DNA of 64,000 bases, taken from positions 219,745,982-219,809,981 of the forward strand of contig CP136063.1 in the NCBI GenBank assembly GCA_032622095.1, given 5' to 3'. Below, in pieces: positions 12,301 through 27,300 of this stretch. Every line of letters starts with the position of its first letter. The first letter of the stretch is position 1. The translations under genes were made by a program, and so were the position numbers. The DNA is from Siphonodentalium dalli (taxonomy: Eukaryota > Mollusca > Scaphopoda > Gadilida > Siphonodentaliidae). The notes beneath the pieces are model-generated. The model searched no databases, had not been told where the DNA came from, and saw nothing but the letters and a program-made list of their open reading frames with translations.

Positions 12301-15300
12301 ACTTACCCTGTTTTGTTGGATATTCTGGAATTGTAGCATCAAAACAGTTTGTGAACAAGCAGGCGAGTTCACAAACTGTTCTCATGCTCAAGTTCCTGAT
12401 TATCCAATGAAACGTTTATCTCTTTTGTAATTCAATCCACCGAAATAATTTTAAGTAACTGTAAGAAAGACAATTTTTATCGACATTACATGCTATGAAT
12501 TGAGATATCCTTTTTTTCGTTGATCAAATCTCTGGGTATGTTTCTTGTGGTTACCTGTGACAACACACAGAACAACTTCCTGCTAACCGTGTCTATAGTA
12601 AATAACATTCCAGTTGACTTGATTATGCGACTCATGGCAGCACGGTGACATATTTTATGTGCATTGTCATTGGCGCTGTGCTCCATTAAAAAAATTGTTG
12701 CCTGATCAGCGGCTGAAACTAGCTCTTGGTCAATTAGAATGCGTGTTAACATCAATTTTAATGTCTGGTTTCCGAACATTGCCTACAACTTTTTTCACTA
12801 AGTTGCAAAAAGTATTTAGTATTTATCACTAATTTTTCAATAAATGTAAAGCAGCCATGCCCACTATGGTAATTGTATGCAGATATCTTTATCTGTATAT
12901 CAATTTTAATGTCTGATTTACGAACGTTGCCTGCAACTTTTTTCACTAAGTTGCAAAAAAATAAAACATTTAATAGTATACTTAAATCTGAAAAAAACTC
13001 AAACATGTAGACATTCTAACTACATTGTATTTATCACTAACTTTTCAATAAATGTAAAGCAGCCATGCCCACTATGTTATTTGTATGCAAAGATATCTTT
13101 ATCTGTAACTTGGAACACACATCGAGGTAATACGAAATTAACCTACAAGAAAGTGTCGGAAAACTGAAATAACATGTATTTCACAAATCATGTAAAATTT
13201 CACAAGATTTGCTATTTTCTGAATATTGGTTGATTAGAAACTTTTTATATTTTTTGTTCATGAATCGGGAGGCTGATGTCCTGAATCACACACCAGCGTT
13301 ATCGACTTCCAATCATATCTCGAATATTCGCAGTGCTGTAATATTTGATCTTAATGGGAGAATCCATTCAGTAATTAAAGTGTTGTAAATATATCTAAAG
13401 AATTTATTATATTTTTGCATTTTTTTTCCGGTATATTCTATATTTTTCACAAAAAATCGTACATTTTTCCATGTTTTTAGTAGCACAAAAATCAAAGTAT
13501 AGTGAAAAAAATACATGTAGTCCAAAATGACCATTTTGGCAGTGACCAGGGTCTTTAACGGTATATGATTACATTTTTTCAGGAGAATGCACATGGAGTC
13601 TGCCGAGTTGTGGTATCAGTTGCAGAAAACCACACAAAGTTATTAGTCGATAGCTTACTGACGGCCGATGAGCAAATGAGGAATACTGTTCTGTCTCTAG
13701 TCAAAATGGTTCTGGTAAGATTTGTACCAAAATAATATATTTGAAAAACCTCCTGAGCAAATCTTGAGATAACTGCAGAATGAGGTCCCCAGAGGGTGAA
13801 TTTAGTGATGCTATCCCACATAGCGGGCTAGCATCACCTTCTTCACCCTTTGGGGACCTCATTATGCATGGCCTCATTTGCTATGAGAGACCTAGACTCA
13901 TATTTAAATTCCCAGATGGTGAAGAAGGTGATATGCACCCATTGGGCACCTTGATTATACATTGTGTCATCTGCCAATTTAGGGATATAGAGAAACTAAA
14001 CTAAGAAAGAAAAAGGGATCCTCAATACATCTTTAAAGGGGGACTGTACACTAAATCCGGCCATTTATGGGACCATCTCCTATTATACTCAACAGTGTAT
14101 ATGCAACAAATAAACGAATTTGCACCATGGATGAGTGCAAAATACTCTCATGTGCTCTGAACGGCACGAACAACTTGGTAATTATAATGAAAATGAGTTA
14201 ATGACTCAAGCCATAACCTCATTTTCATTATAATTACCATGTTGTTTTACATCGTTCATAAAGTAAAAGTGTATTTTGCACTCGCCCATGGCTCAAATTC
14301 ATTCATTTGTTACATAGATCCTGTTGAATATATAATAGGAGGTGGTCCCATAAATGGCTGGATTTAGTGCACAGTCCCCCTTTAAAGCAAACATGCTTCA
14401 CTTTCCAGATACTAACAACATGTGTAACATATATCTCTATGGCAGACAACCCAAATTAATGTCAACAGATCACAATAAATTATCTCACAGTTGAGCTTTA
14501 TATATCAGTGCTGTTTAATAAAATTTCTATAGTTTTCATGTGAGATAAAATATTTTGATAGCAGATGTTCTCAAACCTTAATAAAAGGATAATTTTTATA
14601 CCCGAAAAATTATTTTTGGGAGATTATAGAAATGTCCTCCTTCCATCCATCCGTCCGTTTGTCAATTTGTGTGTACATGCACACATTATGGGTACCTTCT
14701 TTGTGTAATCAACTTCTCCCACTGTTTCGAATATAGAGAACTGAAACTTTAAGATATTGTGACCAATATATTAATATATTGCTGATGTGCAACTTTATAT
14801 GGATGACGTAAAATATTGTTTTTCACCGATGTATTCCCTTTTCTTGACTTGGAAATATTTGTTCCATTTTTAGTTTCGGTACCTTCATTATGTAATCAAC
14901 TTCTCCCACAATTTCAAATGTAGAGATTTGAAACTTTAGGATATTGTTACCCATATATGGAGTTATTCTCCTTCTTAACTCAGAAAACTTTTTACAATTC
15001 TATTTTCAAATTTACTATATTTTAAGTAAAAAAACTGCATCTTGAACAGATGAGAAGTTACCACTTTAATTTACTTCATTGAAAAGGTGACATGGAAACG
15101 ATAGCGTAAAACTAATTAAATTTTTTGACAGGATTGTACTGCGATTCCTGGCCATTATCCAGTCGACGAGAACTGTAGTGATCTGACCTTCACCTTTTGG
15201 TATGTGCTTCAGGTATGTCTCATTTCTCAAATTGGTTTACACTAAGTCCAAAAAAAAATTAATGATTTGTTTCTCAGACATCCCTATTCTTTTGTCGTTT

Positions 15301-18300
15301 GATATTCAATTGCATAAATCACATATGTTTTGAATGTTTGCCCCTGATGTTGGCTGATATTCAGAATGCCTTTTTTCGCAATTTTTCCTTGACCATGTCT
15401 GGTTTTCATTCTATATAAATTGGAGTAGTGTCACAATTTGTCCTTGATTATGACTGATATTTATTGAAATGTGTTTTGAAATTGTTTGAAATTTATTTTT
15501 GATGTTTTCTAATTTCATGATATGATTCTCATACTTTTTTGTCAATTTTCCATGATATTGGTCGAATATTTATCCATTTCATAAATTTCATTTACTTGAC
15601 AACTTCTGCTTGGCGTTGGCAGATTTTCAGTCATGTAATTTTCATTTGTCATGGTTGTCATGGTGACTGTAATAAGTTTTCACTGTTCCAGGATGAATTG
15701 GGATCTTTGGAGCCACCTAAATATTACTCTTTGTTACCAGTATTCCAGCCTCTATATCTCTCTCTGATAGAGATTCTACTCATCAAAGTCCAGTATCCAC
15801 TTGACACAGAGCACGACTCCTGGTCATCAGGTATGGGTTTAATACACTATATTATAATTATACCCCATGTAACGACTCCAGTATCCGATCGACACAGAGC
15901 ACGACTCCTGGTCATCAGGTATGGGTTACACTATATTATAATTATACCCCCCGTAATGACTCCAGTATCCGATCGACACAGAGCACGACTCCTGGTCATC
16001 AGGTATGGGTTACACTATATTATAATTATACCCCCCGTAATGACTCCAGTATCCGATCGACACAGAGCACGACTCCTGGTCATCGGGTATGGGTTACACT
16101 ATGTTATAATTATACCCCCCGTAATGACTCCAGTATCCGATCGACACAGAGCACGACTCCTGGTCATCAGGTATGGGTTACACTATATTATAATTATACC
16201 CCCCGTAACGACTCCAGTATCCGATCGACACAGAGCACGACTCCTGGTCATCAGGTATGGGTTACACTATATTATAATTATACCCCCCGTAATGACTCCA
16301 GTATCCGATCGACACAGAGCACGACTCCTGGTCATCAGGTATGGGTTACACTATATTATAATTATACCCCCCATAATGACTCCAGTATCCGATCGACACA
16401 GAGCACGACTCCTGGTCATCAGGTATGGGTTACACTATATTATAATTATACCCCCCGTAATGACTCCAGTATCCGATCGACACAGAGCACGACTCCTGGT
16501 CATCAGGTATGGGTTACACTATATTATAATTATACCCCCCGTAATGACTCCAGTATCCGATCGACACAGAGCACGACTCCTGGTCATCAGGTATGGGTTA
16601 CACTATATTATAATTATACCCCCCGTAATGACTCCAGTATCCGATCGACACAGAGCACGACTCCTGGTCATCAGGTATGGGTTACACTATATTATAATTG
16701 TACCCCCGTAATGACTCCAGTATCCGATCGACACAGAGCACGACTCCTGGTCATCAGGTATGGGTTACACTATATTATAATTATACCCCCCGTAATGACT
16801 CCAGTATCCGATCGACACAGAGCATGACTCCTGGTCATCAGGTATGGGTTACACTATATTATAATTATACCCCCCCGTAATGACTCCAGTATCCTATCGA
16901 CACAGAGCACGACTCCTGGTCATCAGGTATGGGTTACACTATATTATAATTATACCCCCCGTAATGACTCCAGTATCCGATCGACACAGAGCACGACTCC
17001 TGGTCATCAGGTATGGGTTACACTATATTATAATTATACCCCCCGTAATGACTCCAGTATCCGATCGACACAGAGCACGACTCCTGGTCATCAGGTATGG
17101 GTTACATTACATTTTCCTGGGAGGCCATGAATAGTCTTTAATATTGGCTTATATGTGGCAAACAAACCTGGATATAATATGTCTGACATTTGGTCCCCAG
17201 AGGTTGAATTTACTGATTCTACCCCGCACAGCAAGCTAGTGTCACCAAATTCATCCTCTGGGGATCTCATTCTGCTTAGGCTTCATCTGCTATGGGAGAC
17301 CAAGACTCCAATTTAAGTTCCCAGATGGTGAAGATGGCGATGTGCAGCTAATGGGCATCTCGATTATGGATTGTGTCATCTGCGAATTTGGGGATATAGA
17401 GAAACTAAAGAAGTTTCTAAAGAAACCGAAAAACTTGATAATATTTAATAATAAAGATATTTCAGAGAAGATGAGGCCTAAGCTAAGCACAATGATGTCC
17501 GAAGAGGATGGATTTAGTGATGCTATCCCGCTATGCAGGGTAGTGTCACTGAAATCACCCTCTAGGGGACCTCATTCTGCCAATTTCAGGCACCATATTT
17601 TCAGTCCTCCAACCTTCTATCACATATAGATATCACATATGGATATCACATATAGATGTGAACAACAAACTCAAATGGTCGACAGCCAAAAAGAAGGCAA
17701 TCATCCTCCATTTAAGAATAGATATGTATTTTGTTAATAATTTGTCTGTTTTTCGGACTATCCATTTGCACAGATGTTGAAGACTTGGGTTATAGATCTT
17801 TTTAATTTAGTACCAATATTCATTTATGTTATCAGGTAAACTTTCAAACAAGTGTCAAATGCTATTGTTCACATTTTCCATTCTGTAGTTATTCTTCTTT
17901 GTTTATCTGCACCCCATCCAATTGGCGCAACCTCTTGATATTATTCAGTTTTCACTATATCTTCTTAGTATCCCTCTAAATTTTCTAAACTAAATTGCCT
18001 CGAAATTGGCAATTTTATTCTATGGCAGTACATCGCTGTAGATAGATGTGAATTCACATGGCACACCTATGGCATTGTTCCATAAACGGGATTATACCCT
18101 GCTACATTCAAAATTTATTATCTGTTAACTCATCTTATCTTCGAATTCATTTGTCAGTCAATGATGATTGACACTGAGAACAATGTGATAGCCTTCAATG
18201 ATTGCCAGTTGGTGGAAAATACCCAACTTTGTCAGCAAGATAATGAGAATATTGCGAGCTAGTTATTTATTGGCTGCATGACTTCAATTGAATTTATGAT

Positions 18301-21300
18301 TGTGTGGAATTCAAATGGTTTTATAATTTAGAAAATATATTGTACCAGCTGATGTGCACGACTTCATCCGGGCTATTTAGGAATTTCTTTTTGATCGCCT
18401 CCATCTGGGCAGAATATACGGCGTCTGGACAAACTATTGTTCGATCAGTCCAGAAACATGACTATGAGCGATGTCAATTTCAAGGATACGGTCGCACATG
18501 AAATTGGACCTGCCCGTATTGTTCCTAGGATCAAAGTAGGCCTACATACCAAATTTGAGAGGATCGGTCAAGGTCCAGAAACATGCCTGTATGAGCATAT
18601 ATGAGCGAGGTCAAGGACACGGTCGCACGTGAATTGGACCCGCCCATATTGTTCCTGTGTTCAATGTAGGCCTACATACCAGATTTGAGTCGGATCAGTC
18701 GAGCAGTTTTTGAGTCTATAACACACATACATACACACAGACAGACAGACAGACAGACAGAAGTTCCAAAATATATAATAGATTATTATTAGTGTATAGT
18801 TACGGCCTTCTAGAACAACTGCTTGCTGTAGTTGAATGAAGATTCTACAGCTTTTTAAACGCCATTTGCCTCTTGTCATGGTTAATTTCAAAGGCTGACT
18901 GTCTCTTCCATTTGTCATTTTGCTCACTCATCAACTGAAATATGTTTAATAATTTGATGCTTTTGAACCTGAATAAAAAGCATGACAGGTTTTGTGAAAA
19001 GTCAGCCCAGAAACTCCAATATATCTATAACCAGGGTTCATACTCAAAATGAAAAGTGCTTAAATTTTGGTCCACACCTTTAAACGTGCTTAAATAGATT
19101 TCTTCCTTTAAAAGTATAAAAAATCAACCACTATCCTTAAAAAGTCCTTTAATTCTGCACAAAATGGTTTGCATGGGTCAATTTATTGGAAATCTTCAAA
19201 TCGATATTAAAATTGTTGTTATTCTATTACTATAAATGACAATCCGGATTTCCCACCTCTGCAAAACATCATCAGTGTATGTGGTCACTTGCCGGCATGT
19301 GCAGTCTCAACCAATAGTGCAGATTAACACGTTTCTTTCATGAAAAATGCCTGCCAGAAAATGCATTTTTCATATTTGGGGGAAAAAATATGAATGGATG
19401 AGAGCTGTGAAAGGAAAAAAGTATAAAGAAGAGTGTTCACTATGCAAGACGGAGATAGACGTGAGTTCTGGAGTTCATTTCACCATTTTGAACAGTAAAC
19501 TGACAGAGTGATGTGTTTATTGTAGATTTCGATAGTAAAATAGTCCTTAAAAACTATTAAACCAGTCCTCAAAAAGTGCGTAAAAAGTGCTTAAAACTGA
19601 TTCCCAGGAACGAGTGTCAACCCTGCCTGAAAAGCCTGAGTTTAGTTTGTATGTCATTTGCAGAATGAACTGCACAGAGCCTGGCAGAGGGTGAATTTAG
19701 TGACGCTATCCTGCATAGCTGGCTAGCATCACCAAATTCACCCTCTGGGGACCTCTATCACGCATAGTGGGCTAACATCACCAAATTCACCCTCTGGGGA
19801 CTTCATTCTGCTTAGGCCTCATCTTCTCTGGAAAGTTTCTTTGTTATCAAATTTCTATAGAAACGTCTTCACATAGATTCTATTTCTTTTTTTCCATTTT
19901 GGAAATTCAATCTGAGTCTCTGTCTCTCCTAGCAGATGTGGCCATGCAGAATGAGGTCCCAGGAAGGTGAATTTAGTGATGCTAGCCACTGTATTGATAG
20001 TGTCACTAAATTCACCCTCTGGGAACCTCATTCTGCAAATGACAGGCACACTAAACTCAGGCTTGCTGCCCGATAATAGTGCTAACATTTTCACAGCACT
20101 GCATACTAGTCTTTGATCATTATGGTCGCTTAGTGCTGACACTAAGATTTATATTTTCAGAAGAAAAAGAGCAGTTTAGGTGCTACAGACAGGATATAGG
20201 AGATAGCATGGTATGTTTCATCTGCTCATTGTTTGTGTTTTGTTGTGAACAAATTCTCATTTCTTATTGAAATGTCCATGTATCACATGGAATGGCACAT
20301 TGAGATGTTCCTCAGATCTAGCTGAAAAATCGGTCCTAATTTCTCGGGGAGAGCTTTCCGATGAATGGCAACAAGCCATATTTCCGACTAAATCCTGAAA
20401 AGTTACCCATAATTCCTCTGTGTTTAAGGAGTCGATTATTTAGAGCGTTACTGTACTATTGAACTTTTTGTGCAAGTCATAAATTGCATAACACTTCCAT
20501 GACTGGAGCTTCCTGAAATTTTGTAAAAACTCAACGCCAATGTCAATTCCTATTTGGAGCCTCGCATATATAAGAGAATAAATTGCCCTAACAGTGTTTA
20601 CCCTGACCTTGTAAGCCAGTGCATTCTCTTATATAGGCTCCTATGGGAGAATCGCATATATAAGAGAATGCGCTGGCACAGGATCTTTAATGCGGCACCA
20701 ACGCAGCTCCTGTCATGAAAGGGTTAATAAAATCACCTTGATGCTCATGCACATTGCATTTTATTTTATGGCTCTATTAAAAGAATATCTTGTGTCTTTC
20801 AATTTTTATACACCTGTATGAAAAAATGGTACATTTTATGTATTTAGTCCGTCAACATTTTGGTTTCCGGATGATAACTTGAGTTTGGATTATGATAAAT
20901 TGAGTTTGGATTTGATCACAACTAAACTTTTGACTTTGCAAACTTTGCGTATTAAGCCACGCTTGGCAGTGTTCTTGTTTTTCCTAAAGTGAATTTATGA
21001 AGATGCATTTTATCTATCTACATGTACAATTTCAGATGTATGCTTACCATATCCTACGGGAGCCTTTGTTAGGGCATTTGTGCAATGGTTTGGCAACAAT
21101 AGTACGGAGTGTCCGAAATGGAGAGGAGGTGCGGTGGCAGGTATGTTATTAAGCCTGCAAATAATGTGTCTTACATATATGCAGAATGAGGTCCCCAGAG
21201 GATGAATTTAGTGACACTATCCCGCACAGTGGGCTAGCATCACCAAATTCAAAGACCTTATCTTTTGGGAAGTATGTATAGTCTTAAATTAACATTGTTT

Positions 21301-24300
21301 TAGTTACTTTTCCCCTTCTGTTTAGTTTCTTTATCCCCTCATTTGCAGAAGATAAATTGCATAATCTTGGGTGACTAATGGGTGAACATCACCAACTTCG
21401 ACAGGGGAACTTCAATCTGATCGTAGGTCTACCATAGCAGTTGAGGCATAAGTAGAAAGAAGGTTAATTTGGTGATGCTAGCCCACTGTGCGGGATAGCA
21501 TCACTAAATTTACCCTCTGGGGATTTCATTCTGCAAATGACAGACGCACTTTATGCAGGCTTGTATGTTATTAAAATATAGATAACACTAAGACCATATA
21601 AAGTAATCTTTCTTCTTTTTGTTCAAAGTCCATACAGGCATTACTTTTCATTTTTAAAGGGTTTTGTAAGGAATATTTGTTTAAACGTTACATTTGCAAA
21701 TGTTGCCTTCCAGAAATAAAACTTTGCATACATGAAATGAGGATAAATGAGCTCAAAGGTGAATACTAACATCCCTTCTCATACCTTCCAGCTGATAGAA
21801 GCTATCTTCTTCCTGTTTGGCTCGGTGGCTGAGAGCATTGATTTAGAAGAAAGCACAAGTATGCCCGTGTTACTGAGCATGTTACCGCAGATTCCATTCA
21901 ACAACATACGACTCATATCAACAGCACTCTATATGATCGGTGAGTTTATACGAGTCTGTGTTACTGAGACATACAAATCATATCTACAGCACTCTACATG
22001 ATCGGTGAGTTTATACAAGTCCGTGTTACTGAGACATACAAATCATATCTACAGCACTCTATATGATCGGTGAGTTTATACGAGTCCGTGTTACTGAGAC
22101 ATACAAATCATATCTACAGCACTCTATATGATCGGTGAGTTTATACGAGTCTGTGTTACTGAGACATACAAATCATATCTACAGCACTCTATATGATCGG
22201 TGAGTTTATAGGAGTCTGTGTTACTGAGACATACGACTCATATCTACAGCACTCTATATGATCGGTGAGTTTATACGAGTCTGTGTTACTGAGACATACG
22301 ACTCATATCAATAGCACTCTATATGATCGGTGAGTTTATTCGAGTGTGTTACTGAGACATACAAATCATATCTACAGCACTCTATATGATCGGTGAGTTT
22401 ATAGGAGTCTGTTACTGAGACATACAAATCATATCTACAGCACTCTATATGATCGGTGAGTTTATAGGAGTCTGTGTTACTGAGACATACGACTCATATC
22501 AATAGCACTCTATATGATCGGTGAGTTTATAGGAGTCTGTGTTACTGAGACATACGACTCATATCAATAGCACTCTATATGATCGGTGAGTTTATGCGAG
22601 TCCGTGTTACTGAGACATACGACTCATATCTACAGCACTCTATATGATCGGTGAGTTTATACGAGTCTGTGTTACTGAGACATACAAATCATATCTACAG
22701 CACTCTATATGATCGGTGAGTTTATACGAGTCTGTTACTGAGACATACAAATCATATCAACAGCACTCTATATGATCGGTGAGTTTATTCGAGTCTGTGT
22801 TACTGAGACATACAAATCATATCTACAGCACTCTATATGATCGGTGAGTTTATACGAGTCTGTGTTACTGAGACATACAAATCATATCTACAGCACTCTA
22901 TATGATCGGTGAGTTTATACGAGTCTGTGTTACTGAGACATACAAATCATATCTACAGCACTCTATATGATCGGTGAGTTTATACGAGTCTGTGTTACTG
23001 AGACATACAAATCATATCTACAGCACTCTATATGATCGGTGAGTTTATACGAGTCTGTGTTACTGAGACATACAAATCATATCTACAGCACTCTACATGA
23101 TCGGTGAGTTTATAGGAGTCTGTGTTACTGAGACATACAAATCATATCTACAGCACTCTATATGATCGGTGAGTTTATAGGAGTCTGTGATACTGAGACA
23201 TACAAATCATATCTACAGCACTCTATATGATCGGTGAGTTTATACGAGTCTGTGTTACTGAGACATACAAATCATATCTACAGCACTCTACATGATCGGT
23301 GAGTTTATACGAGTCTGTGTTACTGAGACATACAAATCATATCTACAGCACTCTACATGATCGGTGAGTTTATAGGAGTCTGTGTTACTGAGACATACAA
23401 ATCATATCTACAGCACTCTATATGATCGGTGAGTTTATACGAGTCTGTGTTACTGAGACATACAAATCATATCAACAGCACTCTATATGATCGGTGAGTT
23501 TATACGAGTCCGTGTTACTGAGACATACAAATCATATCTACAGCACTCTATATGATCGGTGAGTTTATACGAGTCTGTGTTACTGAGACATACAAATCAT
23601 ATCTACAGCACTTTATATGATCGGTGAGTTTATACGAGTCTGTGTTACTGAGACATACAAATCATATCTACAGCACTCTATATGATCGGTGAGTTTATAC
23701 GAGTGTGTTACTGAGACATACAAATCATATCTACAGCACTCTATATGATCGGTGAGTTTATACGAGTCCGTGTTACTGAGACATACAAATCATATCAACA
23801 GCACTCTATATGATCGGTGAGTTTATAGGAGTCTGTGTTACTGAGACATACAAATCATATCTACAGCACTCTACATGATCGGTGAGTTTATAGGAGTCTG
23901 TGTTACTGAGACATACAAATCATATCTACAGCACTCTATATGATCGGTGAGTTTATACGAGTCTGTGTTACTGAGACATACAAATCATATCTACAGCACT
24001 CTATATGATCGGTGAGTTTATACGAGTCTGTGTTACTGAGACATACAAATCATATCTACAGCACTCTATATGATCGGTGAGTTTATACGAGTCTGTGTTA
24101 CTGAGACATACAAATCATATCTACAGCACTCTATATGATCGGTGAGTTTTGTCCACACGGGCCTGTAAAAACTCAAATTTTATTCATTCCCTTTGATATA
24201 TAATGTCCTAACTTAGTAATTTGGCCGTGTTTTGATTTTGAAATCGGGAATGATATTTTAACAATATTCAAACACATTACCTATAGATTGACGATGTTGG

Positions 24301-27300
24301 TTGATATTCGATATATTAGACTTGCTCAACAATATCTTCATCAAATTTGAAAACTGGTTAGCTCCGCCTGTTTTGGGCGCCGTTACGGTCCTTAATTAGT
24401 TTATATCTCCGTCAAATATATCTTGGACACTGAATGAACTAATGGTTATATATTTCTTGCTTGCAAGATCATAGAAGTCGTTCTAAAAATCGGTACGAAG
24501 TACCTACAGTACGTCGCGCACTGTCAAACCTAAACAACTTTACCTCTGGACCAATCGTATGAGTCCTTTCGCTATAGAAGCGAATGACAAGTAAGTTTAC
24601 GATCCTTTTATTTCTTCTACGTCGCAAGATAAGTCGCATCTTTCATCTGTTCATTTTTAATGAACGTTCTCTTTACGATATTGCGAACGACACCACGCAG
24701 TTTCCTAATTTCGTGCACTACGCACGTGTTTTCCAATTTTCGGAATTCGGTTTTACAATTGTTCAACAATCTTTTATTCTACAATACTGTCTTTATAATG
24801 ACAGTGGTCTGTGGGTGGATAATTTCATTAACAAATATTTCAATTTTGTTTTGTTTACGAGAATCACTTCAAACAAATATCGTTTTTTACATAAAACAAT
24901 AAACCGATGCTCTTTCGAGTCATTCGGGATTTTTTAACACTGCACAGGATGCAATATTGTGTTGGCGTCTACACTAAGCTCCAGTTTGGAGTTTGGTCCC
25001 TGACAAAATCCTATCCAAATGTATTGGAATTAATAATTTCCAATATTTTACATTACAATATTTTACAATAATTTTCCTCACAGATGCTAGATAAAATATC
25101 TCTTCTCTCTACATTGAACGTAAGGCTCAATGCTTTTACGATGAAACGTTGATACAGCCGATATTCGATTACCATTTTCAGCTGCGATTACTCTGAGTTC
25201 TTTATTTCGGATGTCGGAAAGTACCGGACATCTTTGGATACCCTGTTTTACAGTTTAATCACCAACGGACAGGTTAACGATCGTTGATCGTGCAAAGATA
25301 TTTGTAACGCATTGTGCTCATTACTCATTACCGGCATTCCTTCCCACGAGACAGGAGCAATTGCTCTCGCACCTGTATGCACTCGCAATTTTCTATTCAT
25401 GGGTGTTCACCATTTGCACTCGTCCACCTGGTCACAATGTTGGTGGTCACTATAATTGTTGGATCAATATTGAAATATGTGAAGATATATTTAGAACATT
25501 TCCCATCTCCGTTAATTTATTGGCATGTGAAAGTGTCACTGGACTTGGGTATATCACACAATGACCTTTGATTTGAGATAACCCCAACTTACAATTATAT
25601 TACCGGTGCAATTACACCCGTCTACAAAACTGTATTTTTGTCATGGGAAGGACTGTCTCGATTGTTTCTGATACAAATTATCATTTTATGCACATGCGAA
25701 TATTATGCACTACTTCCACTGTCCTTGCTATTAGATACGCTTCATCGATTCTAATCTCTTATTGACTATCGATTATCAAGATCAATGATCGTGGCACCTC
25801 TACTGACGTGGCACCTTCTCTTGCTTCCTCCATTAACTTGGAGCCTCTGCTGGAGTCTGTTGCTGGACAAGCCTCCTCCCTCTGGGTCGCGGCCTCCTGT
25901 ATCCCTATTATTCACTTGTTTTCTTTCCTCTACCAGTGTGGCCTTGCTTCGTACGGTTTCTGGCCTCTTTTGGGCTCCTAGGCCAGAACTTCGACTTAGT
26001 TTCCTTTCCGAGGCTCTGGAAATTTTGCCTCGTCAAACCAGGTGACCTGGTCGGGATACTTGCCCCTTCCCCCCCCCCCATCTCCTTGACGGACGGTGCT
26101 GTTCGGAGACGAGGACGTGCTGTCACAACATCCCCTGGATTTGGCAGCGTTTGATGCGTGTCCGAGTTCGCCATGCCCATCCGAGAGTGCCTTCCATGAG
26201 GGTTATTTCGGATGGGTCAGTCCTTCTGTCTTAGGATAACAATTACGCACAATTTTGCATGCATTACCAGCACAATACTAACAGCACAGAACAAGGAAGA
26301 GAAAACGTGGCCTTTCTCTTGCTTCCTCCATTAACTTGGAGCCTCCGCTGGAGTCGGTTGCTGGATATGCCTCCTCCTTATTGGTCGTGGCCTCCTGAGC
26401 CATCCGCAGAGAAGTATGCCTGTTTTCCACAACCGAAGGACTGGATGGGGCCCACATATCAAGAACAAACACCAACGTGTGGCGATTTTCCTCTGCCAAC
26501 CAGCACAATACTAACAGCACAGAACAAGGAAGAGAAAACGTGGCCCTTCTCTTGCTTTCTCCATTAACTTGGAGCCTCCGCTGGAGTCGGTTGCTGGACA
26601 TGCCTCCTCCTTATTGGTCGCGGCCTCCTGAGCCATCCGCAGAGAAGTACGCCTGTTTTCCACAACCGAAGGACTGGATGGGGCCCACATATCAAGAACA
26701 AACACGTCCGTCTGTTAGTGGTCGTGCCTCCTCTATTTGTAGTCGCGGCTTCCACAACCTTCGCAGAGACGGTCATCAATGGATTTTCCTCTGCCAACTC
26801 GGTACAGCCTGCGCTGCAGGCTCGGAGTCTGTTGGTGGTCATGCCTCCTCTATTTGTAGTCGCGGCTTCCACAACCTTCGCAGCGACGAGCAACGATGGA
26901 TGTTCTGCAGCAGCTACCGCTGGTCCTGCCTCAGTCCATCCAGGTTCATGCTGTCACGGCACATACCGGTTTTTCCGAATCCTTTCTTGCCTTGGCTACC
27001 TCATTGTTCCTTGTCGCCAACAAGTTGCACTCATTCGACTGAGTGTTTAGTGCAATATTACCTCCGTTCTTTGTACTTTGAGATTTCCTCTGTCAGTTTG
27101 CTTGCTGCCATATCCCATTGCTCTGGCTACGTTCCACAATCAGGAACTGCTCCTGAATAAGTTTATTTCGCCTCCATTATCACCTCCCTTCTTATCCCGT
27201 CGGGGTATTCCAGGTGTTGTTGAGACCTGTCTTTCTAGTTTCGGGCCTTCAAATCTGTTCGATTTTTATTCAACGATTAGGCCGCTTTTATGAGACTAAA

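Noticed and set aside
15539-16711. 390-codon open frame as a separate gene
   Set aside because: It starts inside an intron, passes through IPO13 exon i in the exon's own frame and continues only because the 84-bp repeat lacks a stop; a single-base change ends it.
18730-18765. tRNA-derived SINE tail at (CAGA)n
   Set aside because: No A-box/B-box promoter pair could be recognised upstream, so SINE identity is not supported.
24584-24937. 117-codon open frame at the left end of the large element
   Set aside because: AT-driven composition, no recognisable motif, no partner on the inverted end beyond shared terminal repeat sequence.
25785-27293. Overlapping open frames on both strands as a gene
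   Set aside because: They arise from GC-richer duplicated sequence inside a mobile element, with no recognisable domain, and alternate between strands.
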